From CAIPBY01 sp041671305 (GTDB taxonomy: Bacteria > Patescibacteriota > Patescibacteriia > 2-01-FULL-39-33), in assembly GCA_041671305.1 (NCBI GenBank), contig JBAZBX010000001.1, positions 87,742-151,741 on the forward strand: a stretch of 64,000 nt of DNA, written 5' to 3'. How positions within the stretch are numbered: position 1 is the first letter of the stretch; each line of letters begins with the position of its first letter. Shown piece by piece: positions 8,085 to 17,761 of the stretch. Below the pieces are notes generated by a model, which saw only the letters and a list, made by a program, of their open reading frames with translations, was not told where the DNA came from and made no database searches. The position numbers were made by a program, and so were the translations under genes.

Positions 8085-10583
8085 TTATTTACTTTTTGAT
8101 AATTTTTTAATTATAGCTTGAAACTGGTTTCCTTTTTCTTCAAAATTTTTCCATAAGCTATAACTGGGCGAAGCCGTGGAAAGCAGGCATATCTCCCCCG
8201 CCTTGGTACTTACATAAGCGAATTTAACCGCCTCAGCCATGCTATCCGTAGACAAAATATTTAGTTTATTTTTTTGTTTGAATATCCTCTGACCACTATC
8301 CGGGAACAGCACCACATTCTTTATTCCGGATTTGATAATTATACCTTCTAATTCTTTAAAATCATATCCTCTATCTTCACCGCCGAGAAAAATTGTGCCG
8401 ACTCTCGGCAAAGATTTAATGGCCATTATGGTTGATTCCGGCGTAGTGGAAATGGCGTCATCATAAAATTTGATTTCGTTATATTCTCCCACAAATTCCA
8501 AACGATGCGACAATGGCCGAAAAGTCTTGATCGCTTTTTTTATTATCACATCTGAAATGCCCAAAATTTTTACTGCTTTAACGGCGGCTAGGATATTGTC
8601 TTGATTATGCTTGCCCAAAAGAACTGTCTCATAATTCGCTCTACCATTATTATAAGCAAAAATTTGAGCAATGGATTCTTTCGCCCATAATTTCAAACCG
8701 GCAAACTTGGAATTATAAATAAAATAATCAGACGGACTTTGATACTTGATAATATTTCTCTTGGCATCATGGTACTTTTCTACTCCACCATGATAAGTCA
8801 TGTGATCGGCGTATAAATTCAAAACCACAGCAATATTGGGTGAGTATTCTATGTCATCCAATTGATAAGAGGATAATTCCAAAACAAAAATTTCTTTCGG
8901 ATTAATCGGTTTCATCAGAACCTCCAACATGGGATTGCCAATATTACCCAACAAACGGACTTTCTTGCCGGCGGTCTTCAAAATATGATAAATGAGCGAC
9001 GCGGTGGTTGATTTACCTTTGGTACCAGTAACCCCGATAGTGAAATTGCTGATTTGTGACAGAAAAATATTGGTAGCCGTGGTATAAGGAATGGTTAATT
9101 TTTCTTTGGTGAGTCCCGGGGTTCTGATGGCAAAATCATAATCTTTCTGCTTTTCTAAATAATCTTTACCCTGCTTTTGATCCGCGATACCGATATTTAA
9201 CCATGGATATTTCTTCGCCAAATACTGTTTGGTTATTTTTCCTTCATTTTCATAACCCATAATTAAAATATTCTTCAGTCCCAACAGTCTCTGTGAAACT
9301 GGCATATTTTTTACGTCCTGAAATTTCAATAATTCTTCTAGTTTCCCAGACTGAACAATTTTTGTGTTCAGATTTTTTATAACATAATCAGACTTAAATT
9401 TGGGACTAGCCAAACGCATCGCCAACTTTATTTCCTCAAAAGTGCCCACACATTCAAACGGCTTCATCTTCCCCTCTCCAATCAAATCTTGATATAGGGG
9501 CAAAAGCAACTCGTCCGCATATAAATTCTTGCCAAATATTTTGATAACTTTATCCTTTGGCAGATATGCCGACAAAAGCGCAAAAACAAAGGCGCATTTC
9601 GGGCACTCTCCACACCACAATGTTTTCTGGCGTTCCTTGTTCGCTTTAAAATTTAAATTACAACTGGAGAATAAATGATGGTATTTCTTATGCTGAGCAA
9701 ACATCTGAGCTATGCGAATTTCGTAATATGGACGAAGCAAAGAATAATACTGAATATCCGGCGTGATAAATTTCCGGCAATAATTTTGAAACAACTGTTC
9801 AAATTCCAAGGACTTGCTCCACTGGTGATTAATTTCCAATCCTTTGTATTTAATATTGCCAAAATTACTAGAATACTCATTACCCACAACTACCTCGCCA
9901 TAATCATATAATACTGCGCCCAAAAGTCCCATAAACGCGACTATAGCGCTAAAGGGAACATGACCATTATAAGCCTCAGGAAAAGTTTGAAATATCTTCG
10001 GATCTAATTTACGAATAATTGCCAGTTTGTCCGTACCGAGAGCTTTTATGGTTTTATCAATAATCGGCGAACCTTTTTCCGTTTCCATCACAAAAGAAGA
10101 AAACTTTTGTCCGGCTCGCTTCATGAGTTCTGCCACCACTATTGAATCCTTTCCTCCTCCGATGCCAACCAACGCCCTTTTCTGCCTCGGATATTTAATT
10201 GCCTGCGCCTGCGCTTTATTGTCGCTGGCAAAAACCGGAGAATTATTCGGATCCAAGTGATTGCGATAATAAAATTCTCCCAATCCCTTTTTGTAAACAA
10301 TACCAAAAAATTCTGCCTGTTCTGATGTTAATTTGTACGGATGTATAACCTTCTTCGGGCAATATAATTTGTAATAGCTCAACCCCAAAATCAAGTGTAG
10401 AGAAGACAATAAATTCTTGAGTAATGGCTGAGGTACTGACTGAGGCGTCTTTGGTAGAATAATAGTTTCCGTAAACAATAGTGGTTTGCCACTGAAAAAA
10501 TTAATTTGGTAATTAAAATAAACCCGCCTTTGCGCCGGCTTAAATTGGTATGAGACAAATTCAAAACTTTTGGGTTTGGTCAT
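8085..10583 (-). CDS. murL-murD: MurL-MurD fusion: L-Glu epimerase joined to UDP-MurNAc-L-Ala ligase
   Basis: One 832-residue polypeptide with two enzymes. Residues 1-400 resemble MurL, the ATP-dependent UDP-MurNAc-L-Ala-L-Glu epimerase known from Xanthomonas: PP-loop-like GIGGGKDS (140-147), NGHVPFSAIV, INHQWSKSLEFE, SLLRPYYEI, SSCNLNF and the Cys cluster CGECPKC (324-330). Residues 430-832 are a full Mur ligase: P-loop GTKGKST (520-526), LELSSYQLDD, NLYADHMTYHGG, GKHNQDN and the C-terminal domain. The D-Glu-binding loop of E. coli MurD (SKATN) is replaced by ISTTPEST (711-718), as expected for an L-Glu-adding MurD2. No glutamate racemase lies in the window. The fusion would join L-Glu addition to epimerisation in one chain (inference). 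Confidence 0.88.
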   Translation of the reverse strand: MTKPKSFEFVSYQFKPAQRRVYFNYQINFFSGKPLLFTETIILPKTPQSVPQPLLKNLLSSLHLILGLSYYKLYCPKKVIHPYKLTSEQAEFFGIVYKKGLGEFYYRNHLDPNNSPVFASDNKAQAQAIKYPRQKRALVGIGGGKDSIVVAELMKRAGQKFSSFVMETEKGSPIIDKTIKALGTDKLAIIRKLDPKIFQTFPEAYNGHVPFSAIVAFMGLLGAVLYDYGEVVVGNEYSSNFGNIKYKGLEINHQWSKSLEFEQLFQNYCRKFITPDIQYYSLLRPYYEIRIAQMFAQHKKYHHLFSSCNLNFKANKERQKTLWCGECPKCAFVFALLSAYLPKDKVIKIFGKNLYADELLLPLYQDLIGEGKMKPFECVGTFEEIKLAMRLASPKFKSDYVIKNLNTKIVQSGKLEELLKFQDVKNMPVSQRLLGLKNILIMGYENEGKITKQYLAKKYPWLNIGIADQKQGKDYLEKQKDYDFAIRTPGLTKEKLTIPYTTATNIFLSQISNFTIGVTGTKGKSTTASLIYHILKTAGKKVRLLGNIGNPMLEVLMKPINPKEIFVLELSSYQLDDIEYSPNIAVVLNLYADHMTYHGGVEKYHDAKRNIIKYQSPSDYFIYNSKFAGLKLWAKESIAQIFAYNNGRANYETVLLGKHNQDNILAAVKAVKILGISDVIIKKAIKTFRPLSHRLEFVGEYNEIKFYDDAISTTPESTIMAIKSLPRVGTIFLGGEDRGYDFKELEGIIIKSGIKNVVLFPDSGQRIFKQKNKLNILSTDSMAEAVKFAYVSTKAGEICLLSTASPSYSLWKNFEEKGNQFQAIIKKLSKSK

Positions 10584-10622
10584 TTTGTCTTTTAATTCTT
10601 AATTGCCCATTCTTAATTAATC

Positions 10623-11678
10623 CTAGTGCCACCCTCCCCTATCCATTAGAAAAATTACCAAGCCAATAACGGAAGTCATGGCAGAAATGACCCAAAAACG
10701 CATGACCACTTTGGCTTCCGGCCAGCCTTTGGCTTCAAAATGATGATGAATCGGAGTAGAGAGAAAAACCTTTTTGCCTTTACGTAATTTTTTGGAAATC
10801 ACTTGGATGATGACCGAGCCGGATTCCACCACAAACATAAATCCAATTATGGGCAAAAGTAAAATGGAATTAGTGAGAATGGCGATAATCGCCAGTGTCA
10901 CACCAAGAGCCATCGCTCCGGTATCGCCCATAAAAAACCTGGCCGGCGTAATATTGAACCACAAGAAAGCAAGAAGCGCGCCAATTATAACTGCACAGAA
11001 TGTAGCTAGATCATATTTGCCTTGAGCAAAAGCTATAGCGCCGAAGGACGCAAACGCGGCCAAAAGCGTCCCGCCAGACAAACCGTCAAGTCCGTCAATT
11101 TCATTGACCGAGAAAGCCGTGCCTACGATGACAAAAATTACAAAAGGAATAAACCACCAGCCAATTTCAAAATTTCCCACAAAAGGAATTCTGACTATAT
11201 CCCAATCCAACCGGAAATAAAACCACAGTGCCGCGATAACCGCTATGGTCGTATACACCGCCAACCTATACTTTACTGACAGACCTCCACCATAAAGACC
11301 AATTTTTCTGACATTGAGATAATCATCAAAAAGTCCTACGATGGCGGCGGCAATTAAAGCGCCCAAAGGAAGCAAGGTCTGCGGTCTGGTTAGAAAATTC
11401 AAATCCGTAAAAACATGATCAAACCACTTGCCAAAATAAAAGAAAAAAACTGACATCAGAAGCACGGTCAGCCAAATAAGAATTCCGCCCATGGTCGGCG
11501 TGCCCGATTTTTTCTGATGGAGAGAGAAAAAAATAGGAGCCTTGTCCGAAGTCCTTATCTGTTTTCCTAATTTATATTTATACAAAAAATGCGTCAGGAT
11601 GGGCGTCATAGCAAAAGCAATCGCAAAAGAAAGAAAAGCGAGCAAAAAAATCCTCATGACGGCGAAGTTTAAGTCCAT
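10623..11678 (-). CDS. mraY: Phospho-MurNAc-pentapeptide transferase (MraY)
   Basis: Integral membrane enzyme that transfers phospho-MurNAc-pentapeptide to undecaprenyl phosphate to form lipid I. The protein has 351 residues and about ten membrane segments. It carries the family motifs KKSGTPTMGG, FDDYLNVRK (catalytic Asp pair), VNEIDGLDGLSGG and FFMGDTGAMALG. The C-terminal TPIHHHFEAKGWPE is the MraY His-rich signature, which separates it from WecA-type enzymes. It lies in the same minus-strand string, 39 nt before murL-murD. Confidence 0.97.
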   Translation of the reverse strand: MDLNFAVMRIFLLAFLSFAIAFAMTPILTHFLYKYKLGKQIRTSDKAPIFFSLHQKKSGTPTMGGILIWLTVLLMSVFFFYFGKWFDHVFTDLNFLTRPQTLLPLGALIAAAIVGLFDDYLNVRKIGLYGGGLSVKYRLAVYTTIAVIAALWFYFRLDWDIVRIPFVGNFEIGWWFIPFVIFVIVGTAFSVNEIDGLDGLSGGTLLAAFASFGAIAFAQGKYDLATFCAVIIGALLAFLWFNITPARFFMGDTGAMALGVTLAIIAILTNSILLLPIIGFMFVVESGSVIIQVISKKLRKGKKVFLSTPIHHHFEAKGWPEAKVVMRFWVISAMTSVIGLVIFLMDRGGWH

Positions 11679-11680
11679 AT

Positions 11681-12055
11681 TTAGAGATTTATATATATTA
11701 GAAGGAAGCAGGCTAAAGCCAAAATTAAATTAAAAATCAAAGCTGAAACTGACAAAAAATGGCTCAACGCCTGTTTTTTCAAATAAAAGTAAAAAGACAA
11801 CAAGAAGTTTACACCGATAACAAGCAATCCCAAAAATGGCGGAATTAAAATCTTGTACCAAATATCCAAATCACTGATTCCGAAATATACATTATAATGC
11901 AAGATTATATACTCTGGGGCGCTAAAAAATTTGACCAAATAAGCCGCCCAAACGGCTATATTGATTATTAATGCTAAAATTAGGCTAATTAGAATAATCC
12001 TATCCCTTTTGGCCGGACTAGTGGTGATTAATTCCCTAAATTTGAAAAAAATCAT
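11681..12055 (-). CDS. Three-span membrane protein, first gene of the mur operon
   Basis: Unrecognised 124-residue protein with hydrophobic spans at about 20-42, 69-92 and 100-122 and a basic N-terminal cytoplasmic segment. It begins directly downstream of a strong promoter and ends 2 nt before the mraY start, so it is the leader gene of the peptidoglycan operon. A link to wall synthesis is inferred from position only. Confidence 0.75.
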   Translation of the reverse strand: MIFFKFRELITTSPAKRDRIILISLILALIINIAVWAAYLVKFFSAPEYIILHYNVYFGISDLDIWYKILIPPFLGLLVIGVNFLLSFYFYLKKQALSHFLSVSALIFNLILALACFLLIYINL

Positions 12056-12078
12056 ATTGTTGATAAATGTTTAAATAT

Positions 12079-12107
12079 ATTATAAATGTTTTTAGCATTT
12101 TCTTCAA
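12079..12107 (-). promoter_or_regulatory. Promoter of the peptidoglycan operon
   Basis: Minus strand: -35 TTGAAG (12107-12102), 17-nt spacer, -10 TATAAT (12084-12079), followed about 24 nt later by the start codon at 12055. Its -35 box is 3 nt from the -35 box of the divergent exopolysaccharide promoter. Confidence 0.75.
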
Positions 12108-12110
12108 CTA

Positions 12111-12139
12111 TTGACATTTTTTGATATTTATGTTAATCT
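12111..12139 (+). promoter_or_regulatory. Promoter of the exopolysaccharide cluster
   Basis: Plus strand: -35 TTGACA (12111-12116), 17-nt spacer, -10 TAATCT (12134-12139). The leader to the ATG at 12212 is about 65 nt and AT-rich, with no visible Shine-Dalgarno. Confidence 0.65.
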
Positions 12140-12211
12140 CAAAAGTTGACTTTTCATTCCAACTGTTAATTACTTAATTTAATATAAATATTATCTAAAT
12201 TTACAAATTAT

Positions 12212-12979
12212 ATGCATAAAGATTCTGCCATAAATACTAGAAATATATTGACTATTATATTCATAGCCATCTTGGTTATGGGTATAACTTTGGGAACTAG
12301 CATTTTTATAACTCCCAAATACAAAGCCACTTCCAAATTAATCGTTGTTTTTAACCAGGGCAATATTGATGCTTATACCGCCTCCAAAAACTCCAGTTAC
12401 ATCACCAGCATTTTGGCCGAAGTAGTATACTCCAATTCATTTATTGGAGATGTCTTGACCAATAATTATAATCTCAAAGATAATCTGGGCATGACCAATG
12501 AAGCCAGACAGAAATCTTGGAAAAAAATGATTAAAATTTCCACTCTTGATGCGCAAGGCATAATCATCGTTGATTCTTACAACAACGACAAATATCAGGC
12601 TTATCAGTTCGCTCAATCCGTGAGCGCCGTACTTATGAGCAGTCATGGCCAGTATGATGGATTCGGCGACAAGGTTATTATCAAGCAAATTGATAATTCC
12701 AGCTTAAGCGACAACTGGTATCCTTTGCAAATAATCAAAAACACTATCTTGGGATTTTTGGCCGGATTGTTTTTGGGCATTACTTTCATTGTAATTTTTC
12801 CTCAACAGCAAATATTTAAAATCTTCTCGTTTAATCTTGATAGAATCAGAGAAAATGAAACTATCGGACTTGAGCAGTATAATTACAATAGCAACATCCA
12901 GCCATACAGCGCAGATTGGATGAATTATAATCAGTCTCAACCAAAAGAACAGGATCAAGAATCAAATCGGGATTCCTAA
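12212..12979 (+). CDS. Wzz-like polysaccharide chain-length / capsular biosynthesis protein
   Basis: A 255-residue protein with two membrane spans (about 11-34 and 174-197) bracketing an extracytoplasmic domain, the layout of Wzz/YveK-type polysaccharide co-polymerases. The stretch ITPKYKATSKLIVV just after the first span is the typical start of the Wzz domain. The tail after the second span is short and has no kinase motif, so a partner tyrosine kinase, if any, is elsewhere. It heads a five-gene string with a polymerase/ligase and a glycosyltransferase, which supports the call. Confidence 0.8.
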   Translation: MHKDSAINTRNILTIIFIAILVMGITLGTSIFITPKYKATSKLIVVFNQGNIDAYTASKNSSYITSILAEVVYSNSFIGDVLTNNYNLKDNLGMTNEARQKSWKKMIKISTLDAQGIIIVDSYNNDKYQAYQFAQSVSAVLMSSHGQYDGFGDKVIIKQIDNSSLSDNWYPLQIIKNTILGFLAGLFLGITFIVIFPQQQIFKIFSFNLDRIRENETIGLEQYNYNSNIQPYSADWMNYNQSQPKEQDQESNRDS

Positions 12980-12991
12980 ATTGCAAATTCC

Positions 12992-14491
12992 ATGAATATA
13001 CTACGCAGCACAATGATTGGCCCGAATGAGTCAGTCAATTCTTTGAGCAAGCAAGCGGTAATCGCCTTTATTTATCTGGCCATTATTACTGTGCTGTATT
13101 TGTATTTCGGACTTTCACTTCCTCTTTATCTTCTCTTCATCCTGATGTCGGCCATATTTATCATGCCGTCATCCTATTATCTTGGCCTGTCCCTGATGGT
13201 GGTTCTAACCATGGTTTTTGAAAAATTCTTTACCTTGGAATCGCTTACTATCGGCAGAGAAATTTATAAATTATATCCGATAGACATAATTATGGCTTTT
13301 ACTATTCTGGCTCTATTTATAGCAGTCAGAATAAACAAAGAAAAAATAAAATGGCTTTTTGGGTGGCCGGAAAAATTATTGGTATTTTTCCTCTTTTTGG
13401 TAGCCGCTTATCTGATCAGATCCTTCTTTGATATTAATGCCAACTTCGCTTCCGCCTTCTCCTCATTCAAAAATTATTTTTGGTACCCGCTCATATACTT
13501 TATGGTTATCTATGCCATACAAACGCCACAGAGACTCAAAAATTTTGTCCACATCATGTTGCTTTGCGGAATAGGTATCATCGGATTTCTAGCTTACGGT
13601 ATTATAAACGGCCAGGGTCTTTGGACAGAATTTACTCCCCTATCTACCTCCGGTATTAGAATCTTGGCGGGCACTCATGCTTTTTATCTTTGCATCACTT
13701 TTGTCATTGCGCTGAGCCTACTTACATTTGAAAGATTTCAAAACAAAAATTTTACCCAAGCCATACTTTGGATTTGGGCCATAGGAATTATCGGTTCCAT
13801 GATGAGACATCTATGGCTAGGTTTTGGCGTAGGATTGATAATTCTATTTGCCTTCCTACCCAAAAAAAATAAGAAAAACTTGATAAGCTATGGCGCAAAA
13901 AATATATTAATCGCCTTAACTGTAATCTTATTGATAATTCTATTATCTAGTGTAATTGTCACCGGCGGATCTACTTCTGGAAATGATCAATTTTTTACCA
14001 GTTTGCAAAATCGTGCCGTATCATTTCTCAATACCAGCGATGACACCAGTGCCACTTGGAGACTTGATCTGTGGCGTGATGCCAAAAACAAATGGCTAGA
14101 CAACCCTTTATGGGGCGTAGGCTATGGAAAAACTTTATCACTAGAGACATTTGACTGGCACACCTATGAGGAAATCAGAAACTTGCATAATTCTCCTTTG
14201 GCTATCGCCGTACAGATGGGCGCTTTGGGACTAGTGGCTTTCTTGATATTCTGTGTCGGCGTGCTAGTATCCAGTTTCAAATACATCTACAAAGATCCGG
14301 AACTAACTCCGTATTATATTGGAATTATTGCCGCCATTGCCATTATGGGTTTTGCCAGTTTATTCCAGCCGTATCTGGAAGCCAACTTTACGGGAATCTT
14401 TTTGTGGCTAATGCTAGGATTACTAGGAACCAGCAGAATAATTAATTCTTCAAAAGATAAGGAATTAGAAACAGATCAAAAGACAAATTAA
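12992..14491 (+). CDS. O-antigen ligase/polymerase-like membrane protein (Wzy_C type)
   Basis: Polytopic protein of 499 residues with 11-12 hydrophobic segments. The periplasmic loop and following region (WRLDLWRDAKNKWLDNPLWGVGYG ... LHNSPLAIAVQMGALGL, quoted in parts) match the O-antigen ligase family, in which the NPxxGxG and HNxxL signatures recur. It would polymerise or ligate a lipid-linked glycan outside the membrane. It starts 12 nt after the Wzz-like gene. Confidence 0.82.
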   Translation: MNILRSTMIGPNESVNSLSKQAVIAFIYLAIITVLYLYFGLSLPLYLLFILMSAIFIMPSSYYLGLSLMVVLTMVFEKFFTLESLTIGREIYKLYPIDIIMAFTILALFIAVRINKEKIKWLFGWPEKLLVFFLFLVAAYLIRSFFDINANFASAFSSFKNYFWYPLIYFMVIYAIQTPQRLKNFVHIMLLCGIGIIGFLAYGIINGQGLWTEFTPLSTSGIRILAGTHAFYLCITFVIALSLLTFERFQNKNFTQAILWIWAIGIIGSMMRHLWLGFGVGLIILFAFLPKKNKKNLISYGAKNILIALTVILLIILLSSVIVTGGSTSGNDQFFTSLQNRAVSFLNTSDDTSATWRLDLWRDAKNKWLDNPLWGVGYGKTLSLETFDWHTYEEIRNLHNSPLAIAVQMGALGLVAFLIFCVGVLVSSFKYIYKDPELTPYYIGIIAAIAIMGFASLFQPYLEANFTGIFLWLMLGLLGTSRIINSSKDKELETDQKTN

Positions 14492-14495
14492 TCAT

Positions 14496-15674
14496 ATGAA
14501 AATACTTCAAATTAATAAATTTCTTTATCCGCATGGCGGAGCAGAAACTTATCTTCTCAACCTAAGCCGTCTTCTTGAGCAAAACGGCCATGAGGTGATT
14601 TATTTTTCACAAAAAATTTCCAAAAATATTCCTTGTTCTCAAGAAAAATATTTTTTATCTAATTTGGAACTGGATAAATTCCACTGGAAGACTCTTTGGA
14701 GATTGGGAAGAATTTTCTGGTCCTTTGAAGCCAGCAGAAAAATTAAAAAGTTAATTGACCAGGAAAAGCCGGACATAGTTCACATCCACAATATCTATCA
14801 TCAAATTTCACCTTCTATCTTGCATGTGATTAAACGCGCCGGCATACCAATTGTGATGACCGCTCATGATTACAAATTAATCAGACCGGATTACATCTTG
14901 CGAGCAGACGGCAAAAAGGTAAAGCCCAAGGACTCCACTCTGGTACAAATTCTTTTGTCAGCTGAATTTTATTTCCATAGAATAATTAATGTCTATTCCA
15001 AAAATATAAAACTATTCCTTACGCCTTCAAAATTTTTGAAAGATAAATTAATAAAAAAGGATTATTTGTCTGTGGAAGCTGTCCCATTATTCATTGATTT
15101 GGCCGATTACCCGGAATTTGAGACTGACCGAATCAGTCCATATATCATTTTTTTCGGAAGACTACATGAAAGCAAAGGCGCTGACGTTTTGATTAATGCT
15201 CTAGCCAAAGTACGTAATAAAGATATAAAATTAAAGTTAGCAGGAGCCGGACCGGAAGAAGACGGTTTGAAAGCCTTAGCTGACGAACTGAAAATATCCG
15301 ATCGCGTAGAATTTACGGGACATAAAAGCAAAAAAGAGCTGATAGAGCTTATCGGCAAAAGCATGTTTGCCGTGGTGCCATCAAGATTTCATGAAACCTT
15401 CGGGCTAAGCGTTTTGGAGAGTTTTGCCTGTGGCAAACCGGTTATTGCCACGAGAGCTGGCGCCGTTCCAGAACTGATAAATGAGAACAACGGCATATTG
15501 TTTGAAGTGGATAATGTGAAAGAATTGTCACTTGCCATAGACAAAATATTGGACGATCCCATCCTGTTGGAAAAAATGTCTCAAGAAGGCAAAAAGACTG
15601 CTCAAGAATTTTCACCCGAAAAGCATTACCAGAAAATAAACGAAATATATAATGAAGCTGTCAGAAATAAATAA
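14496..15674 (+). CDS. GT4-family glycosyltransferase
   Basis: A 392-residue GT-B enzyme. The acceptor-side N-terminus shows YPHGGAETYLLNLSRLL. The C-terminal donor site shows FFGRLHESKGADVLINAL and the E-x7-E motif in FHETFGLSVLESFACGKP. The substrate cannot be read from sequence; a nucleotide-sugar donor for the exopolysaccharide is likely from context. The end overlaps the start of the next gene by 23 nt, so translation is probably coupled. Confidence 0.9.
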   Translation: MKILQINKFLYPHGGAETYLLNLSRLLEQNGHEVIYFSQKISKNIPCSQEKYFLSNLELDKFHWKTLWRLGRIFWSFEASRKIKKLIDQEKPDIVHIHNIYHQISPSILHVIKRAGIPIVMTAHDYKLIRPDYILRADGKKVKPKDSTLVQILLSAEFYFHRIINVYSKNIKLFLTPSKFLKDKLIKKDYLSVEAVPLFIDLADYPEFETDRISPYIIFFGRLHESKGADVLINALAKVRNKDIKLKLAGAGPEEDGLKALADELKISDRVEFTGHKSKKELIELIGKSMFAVVPSRFHETFGLSVLESFACGKPVIATRAGAVPELINENNGILFEVDNVKELSLAIDKILDDPILLEKMSQEGKKTAQEFSPEKHYQKINEIYNEAVRNK

Positions 15675-17757
15675 AAAAGAGTGGTTTAGAATTATTCTCC
15701 TGATAATCATTTTTATAGGAGCGATAATTTATTTCCTTCATCCTACTCTATTTGTTGAACCGGGATTGTCTTATAATGCTCCAACTCATGACTATCCTCG
15801 TATTGCTAATTTGTATTGGAAAGCTCCCATTACCACAGCCACTGCCGAGGAATTATCCAAGTGGGATTTATTGGTACTGGATCTCTCGGCGCAAAATGAA
15901 AGCGCCGAAGCCATCAGATATTTGCGCAAATTGAATCCAAATATAATTATCCTGGCATACGCTTCAGCTACTGAAGAGCCCAAAGAGAGACTTTCCATCA
16001 GGGAACCAAAGGGCGTGGGAGTTTGGTGCGATTTGACTTCGGGCATAAAATCTCAGTGGCAACTCAAAACCTGCCAGGGACAAGATATTTCTTGGTGGCC
16101 GGGCAACACCTCTCTTAACCTCTGCGCCAAAGATGAAAACAATAGAACTTACGCTGATTATTTGTCTCAATTTTTGAATGACAAAGTTTTGAGTACGGGA
16201 TTGTGGGATGGAATTATTTTTGATACCACCTGGGATGAGATTGCTTGGAAAAACAACAACATAGATATTGACGGCGACGGACGCAAAGACAGTGTAGAAA
16301 AAATAAATTCCATGTGGCGATCGTGCCATAATAATTTTTTTGACCAACTTCGCAAAAAAGCCGGATCCAAATATTTATTGCTAAGCAATGGCAATGGATC
16401 ATATTCCAGCAAGCTCAACGGCCGAATGTTTGAAGGCTTTCCGGAAATTTCAGAAGGCGCCTGGGTCGGCTCAGTTCAAAAATATGCTCAAACCAATAAT
16501 AACGGACTGTCTCCTCGCATAAATATTATTAATTCCGATACCAATAACACCGGCAATAGTAAAAATTACCAAGCCATGAGACTGGGACTGGGAAGCGCCT
16601 TGCTATACAACGGTTATTTCAGTTTTGATTATGGCACACAGCTTAGAGAACAATTATGGTATTATGATGAATATGACGCCAATCTGGGACAACCCAAAAG
16701 CCAGCCTTTTAATTTATTGGATCAGAATAATTCCACAATCAAAGAAGGTCTCTGGCAAAGAGATTTTGCTAATGGCTTAGTGATAGTAAATGCTACCAGC
16801 AAGAAACAAAGCGTTAAATTTGACAGCGAATATGAAAAAATCCATGGCACTCAGGATACTATAATTAATGACGGTTCCATTGTGGACTCTCTTTCCCTTA
16901 ATCCCTGGGACTCCATCATATTACTTCGTCCCATAAATCAGATAGATAATCAGGTATTTGTTAATGGTTCTTTTGTCAGAGTTTTCAATAAATCAGGAGT
17001 AAATACCAGAACCGGTTTTTTCGCTTATAATTCCAAATTCCGAGGCGGAACCAAAATAATTTCTACCGACATAGATAATGATGGAAAAATTGAAACGGTT
17101 TCTGCCGGAGATTCTTCGGTTTCCACCTTCAATTCTGCCGGCGTATTACTAAGAACTGTTTATCCTTATGGCGACAAATACAAGGGAGGCATATCGCTGA
17201 CCGTAGCTGATGTCAGTGGCGGCAACAGCAAAGAAATTATCACGGCTCCGGAAAATGGTTCCTACAATCAAATTAAGATTTATGATAATTACGGAATTCT
17301 GATGAAAACCTTCAGCGCTTACCAAAGCAAAAACAAGACTCTGGGCGCTCGCGTCGCAACTGGTGATATCAATGGCGATGGCAAGGCGGAAATTATAACC
17401 GGCGCGGGAAATAAAGGCGGCCCTCACGTGAAAATTTTCAGTGCCGACGGGAAAATGATCAGTGAATTTTTCTCCTACGGCTTCAAATTCCGAGGCGGAA
17501 CCTATGTCGCCTCAGGAGATATTAATGGCGACGGCATCGCTGAAATTATAACTGGCATGGGATCAGGCGGAGAGCCATTGATCAAGACCTTTGACTCGCA
17601 AGGCCACAAACTTGGCGAGTGGCTAGCTTATAAAACATCAAATCGCGAAGGCTCTCAAGTTCTGGTTTCTGATATTGATCATGACGGCCTGGACGAAATA
17701 GTCGCTATGACCACTGACGTATTTACTACTAGCTTTTATAAAAATCCACAAAAATAA
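15652..17757 (+). CDS. Membrane-anchored glycosidase-like protein with FG-GAP/VCBS propeller
   Basis: A 701-residue protein with an N-terminal signal anchor at about 13-33. Residues about 45-430 form a TIM-barrel-like region resembling hypothetical glycoside hydrolase families (LLVLDLSAQ, LNPNIIILAYAS, GLWDGIIFDTTWDE with acidic residues in barrel positions, LLLSNGNGSYSSKLNGRMFEGFPE). Residues about 435-701 hold four or more FG-GAP/VCBS-type repeats with calcium-loop signatures (DIDNDGKIE, DINGDGKAEIITGAG, DINGDGIAEIITGMG, DIDHDGLDEIV). A role in trimming or binding the exopolysaccharide made by this cluster fits the context (inference). The exact hydrolase family is uncertain. Confidence 0.72.
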   Translation: MKLSEINKKEWFRIILLIIIFIGAIIYFLHPTLFVEPGLSYNAPTHDYPRIANLYWKAPITTATAEELSKWDLLVLDLSAQNESAEAIRYLRKLNPNIIILAYASATEEPKERLSIREPKGVGVWCDLTSGIKSQWQLKTCQGQDISWWPGNTSLNLCAKDENNRTYADYLSQFLNDKVLSTGLWDGIIFDTTWDEIAWKNNNIDIDGDGRKDSVEKINSMWRSCHNNFFDQLRKKAGSKYLLLSNGNGSYSSKLNGRMFEGFPEISEGAWVGSVQKYAQTNNNGLSPRINIINSDTNNTGNSKNYQAMRLGLGSALLYNGYFSFDYGTQLREQLWYYDEYDANLGQPKSQPFNLLDQNNSTIKEGLWQRDFANGLVIVNATSKKQSVKFDSEYEKIHGTQDTIINDGSIVDSLSLNPWDSIILLRPINQIDNQVFVNGSFVRVFNKSGVNTRTGFFAYNSKFRGGTKIISTDIDNDGKIETVSAGDSSVSTFNSAGVLLRTVYPYGDKYKGGISLTVADVSGGNSKEIITAPENGSYNQIKIYDNYGILMKTFSAYQSKNKTLGARVATGDINGDGKAEIITGAGNKGGPHVKIFSADGKMISEFFSYGFKFRGGTYVASGDINGDGIAEIITGMGSGGEPLIKTFDSQGHKLGEWLAYKTSNREGSQVLVSDIDHDGLDEIVAMTTDVFTTSFYKNPQK

Positions 17758-17761
17758 ATAT

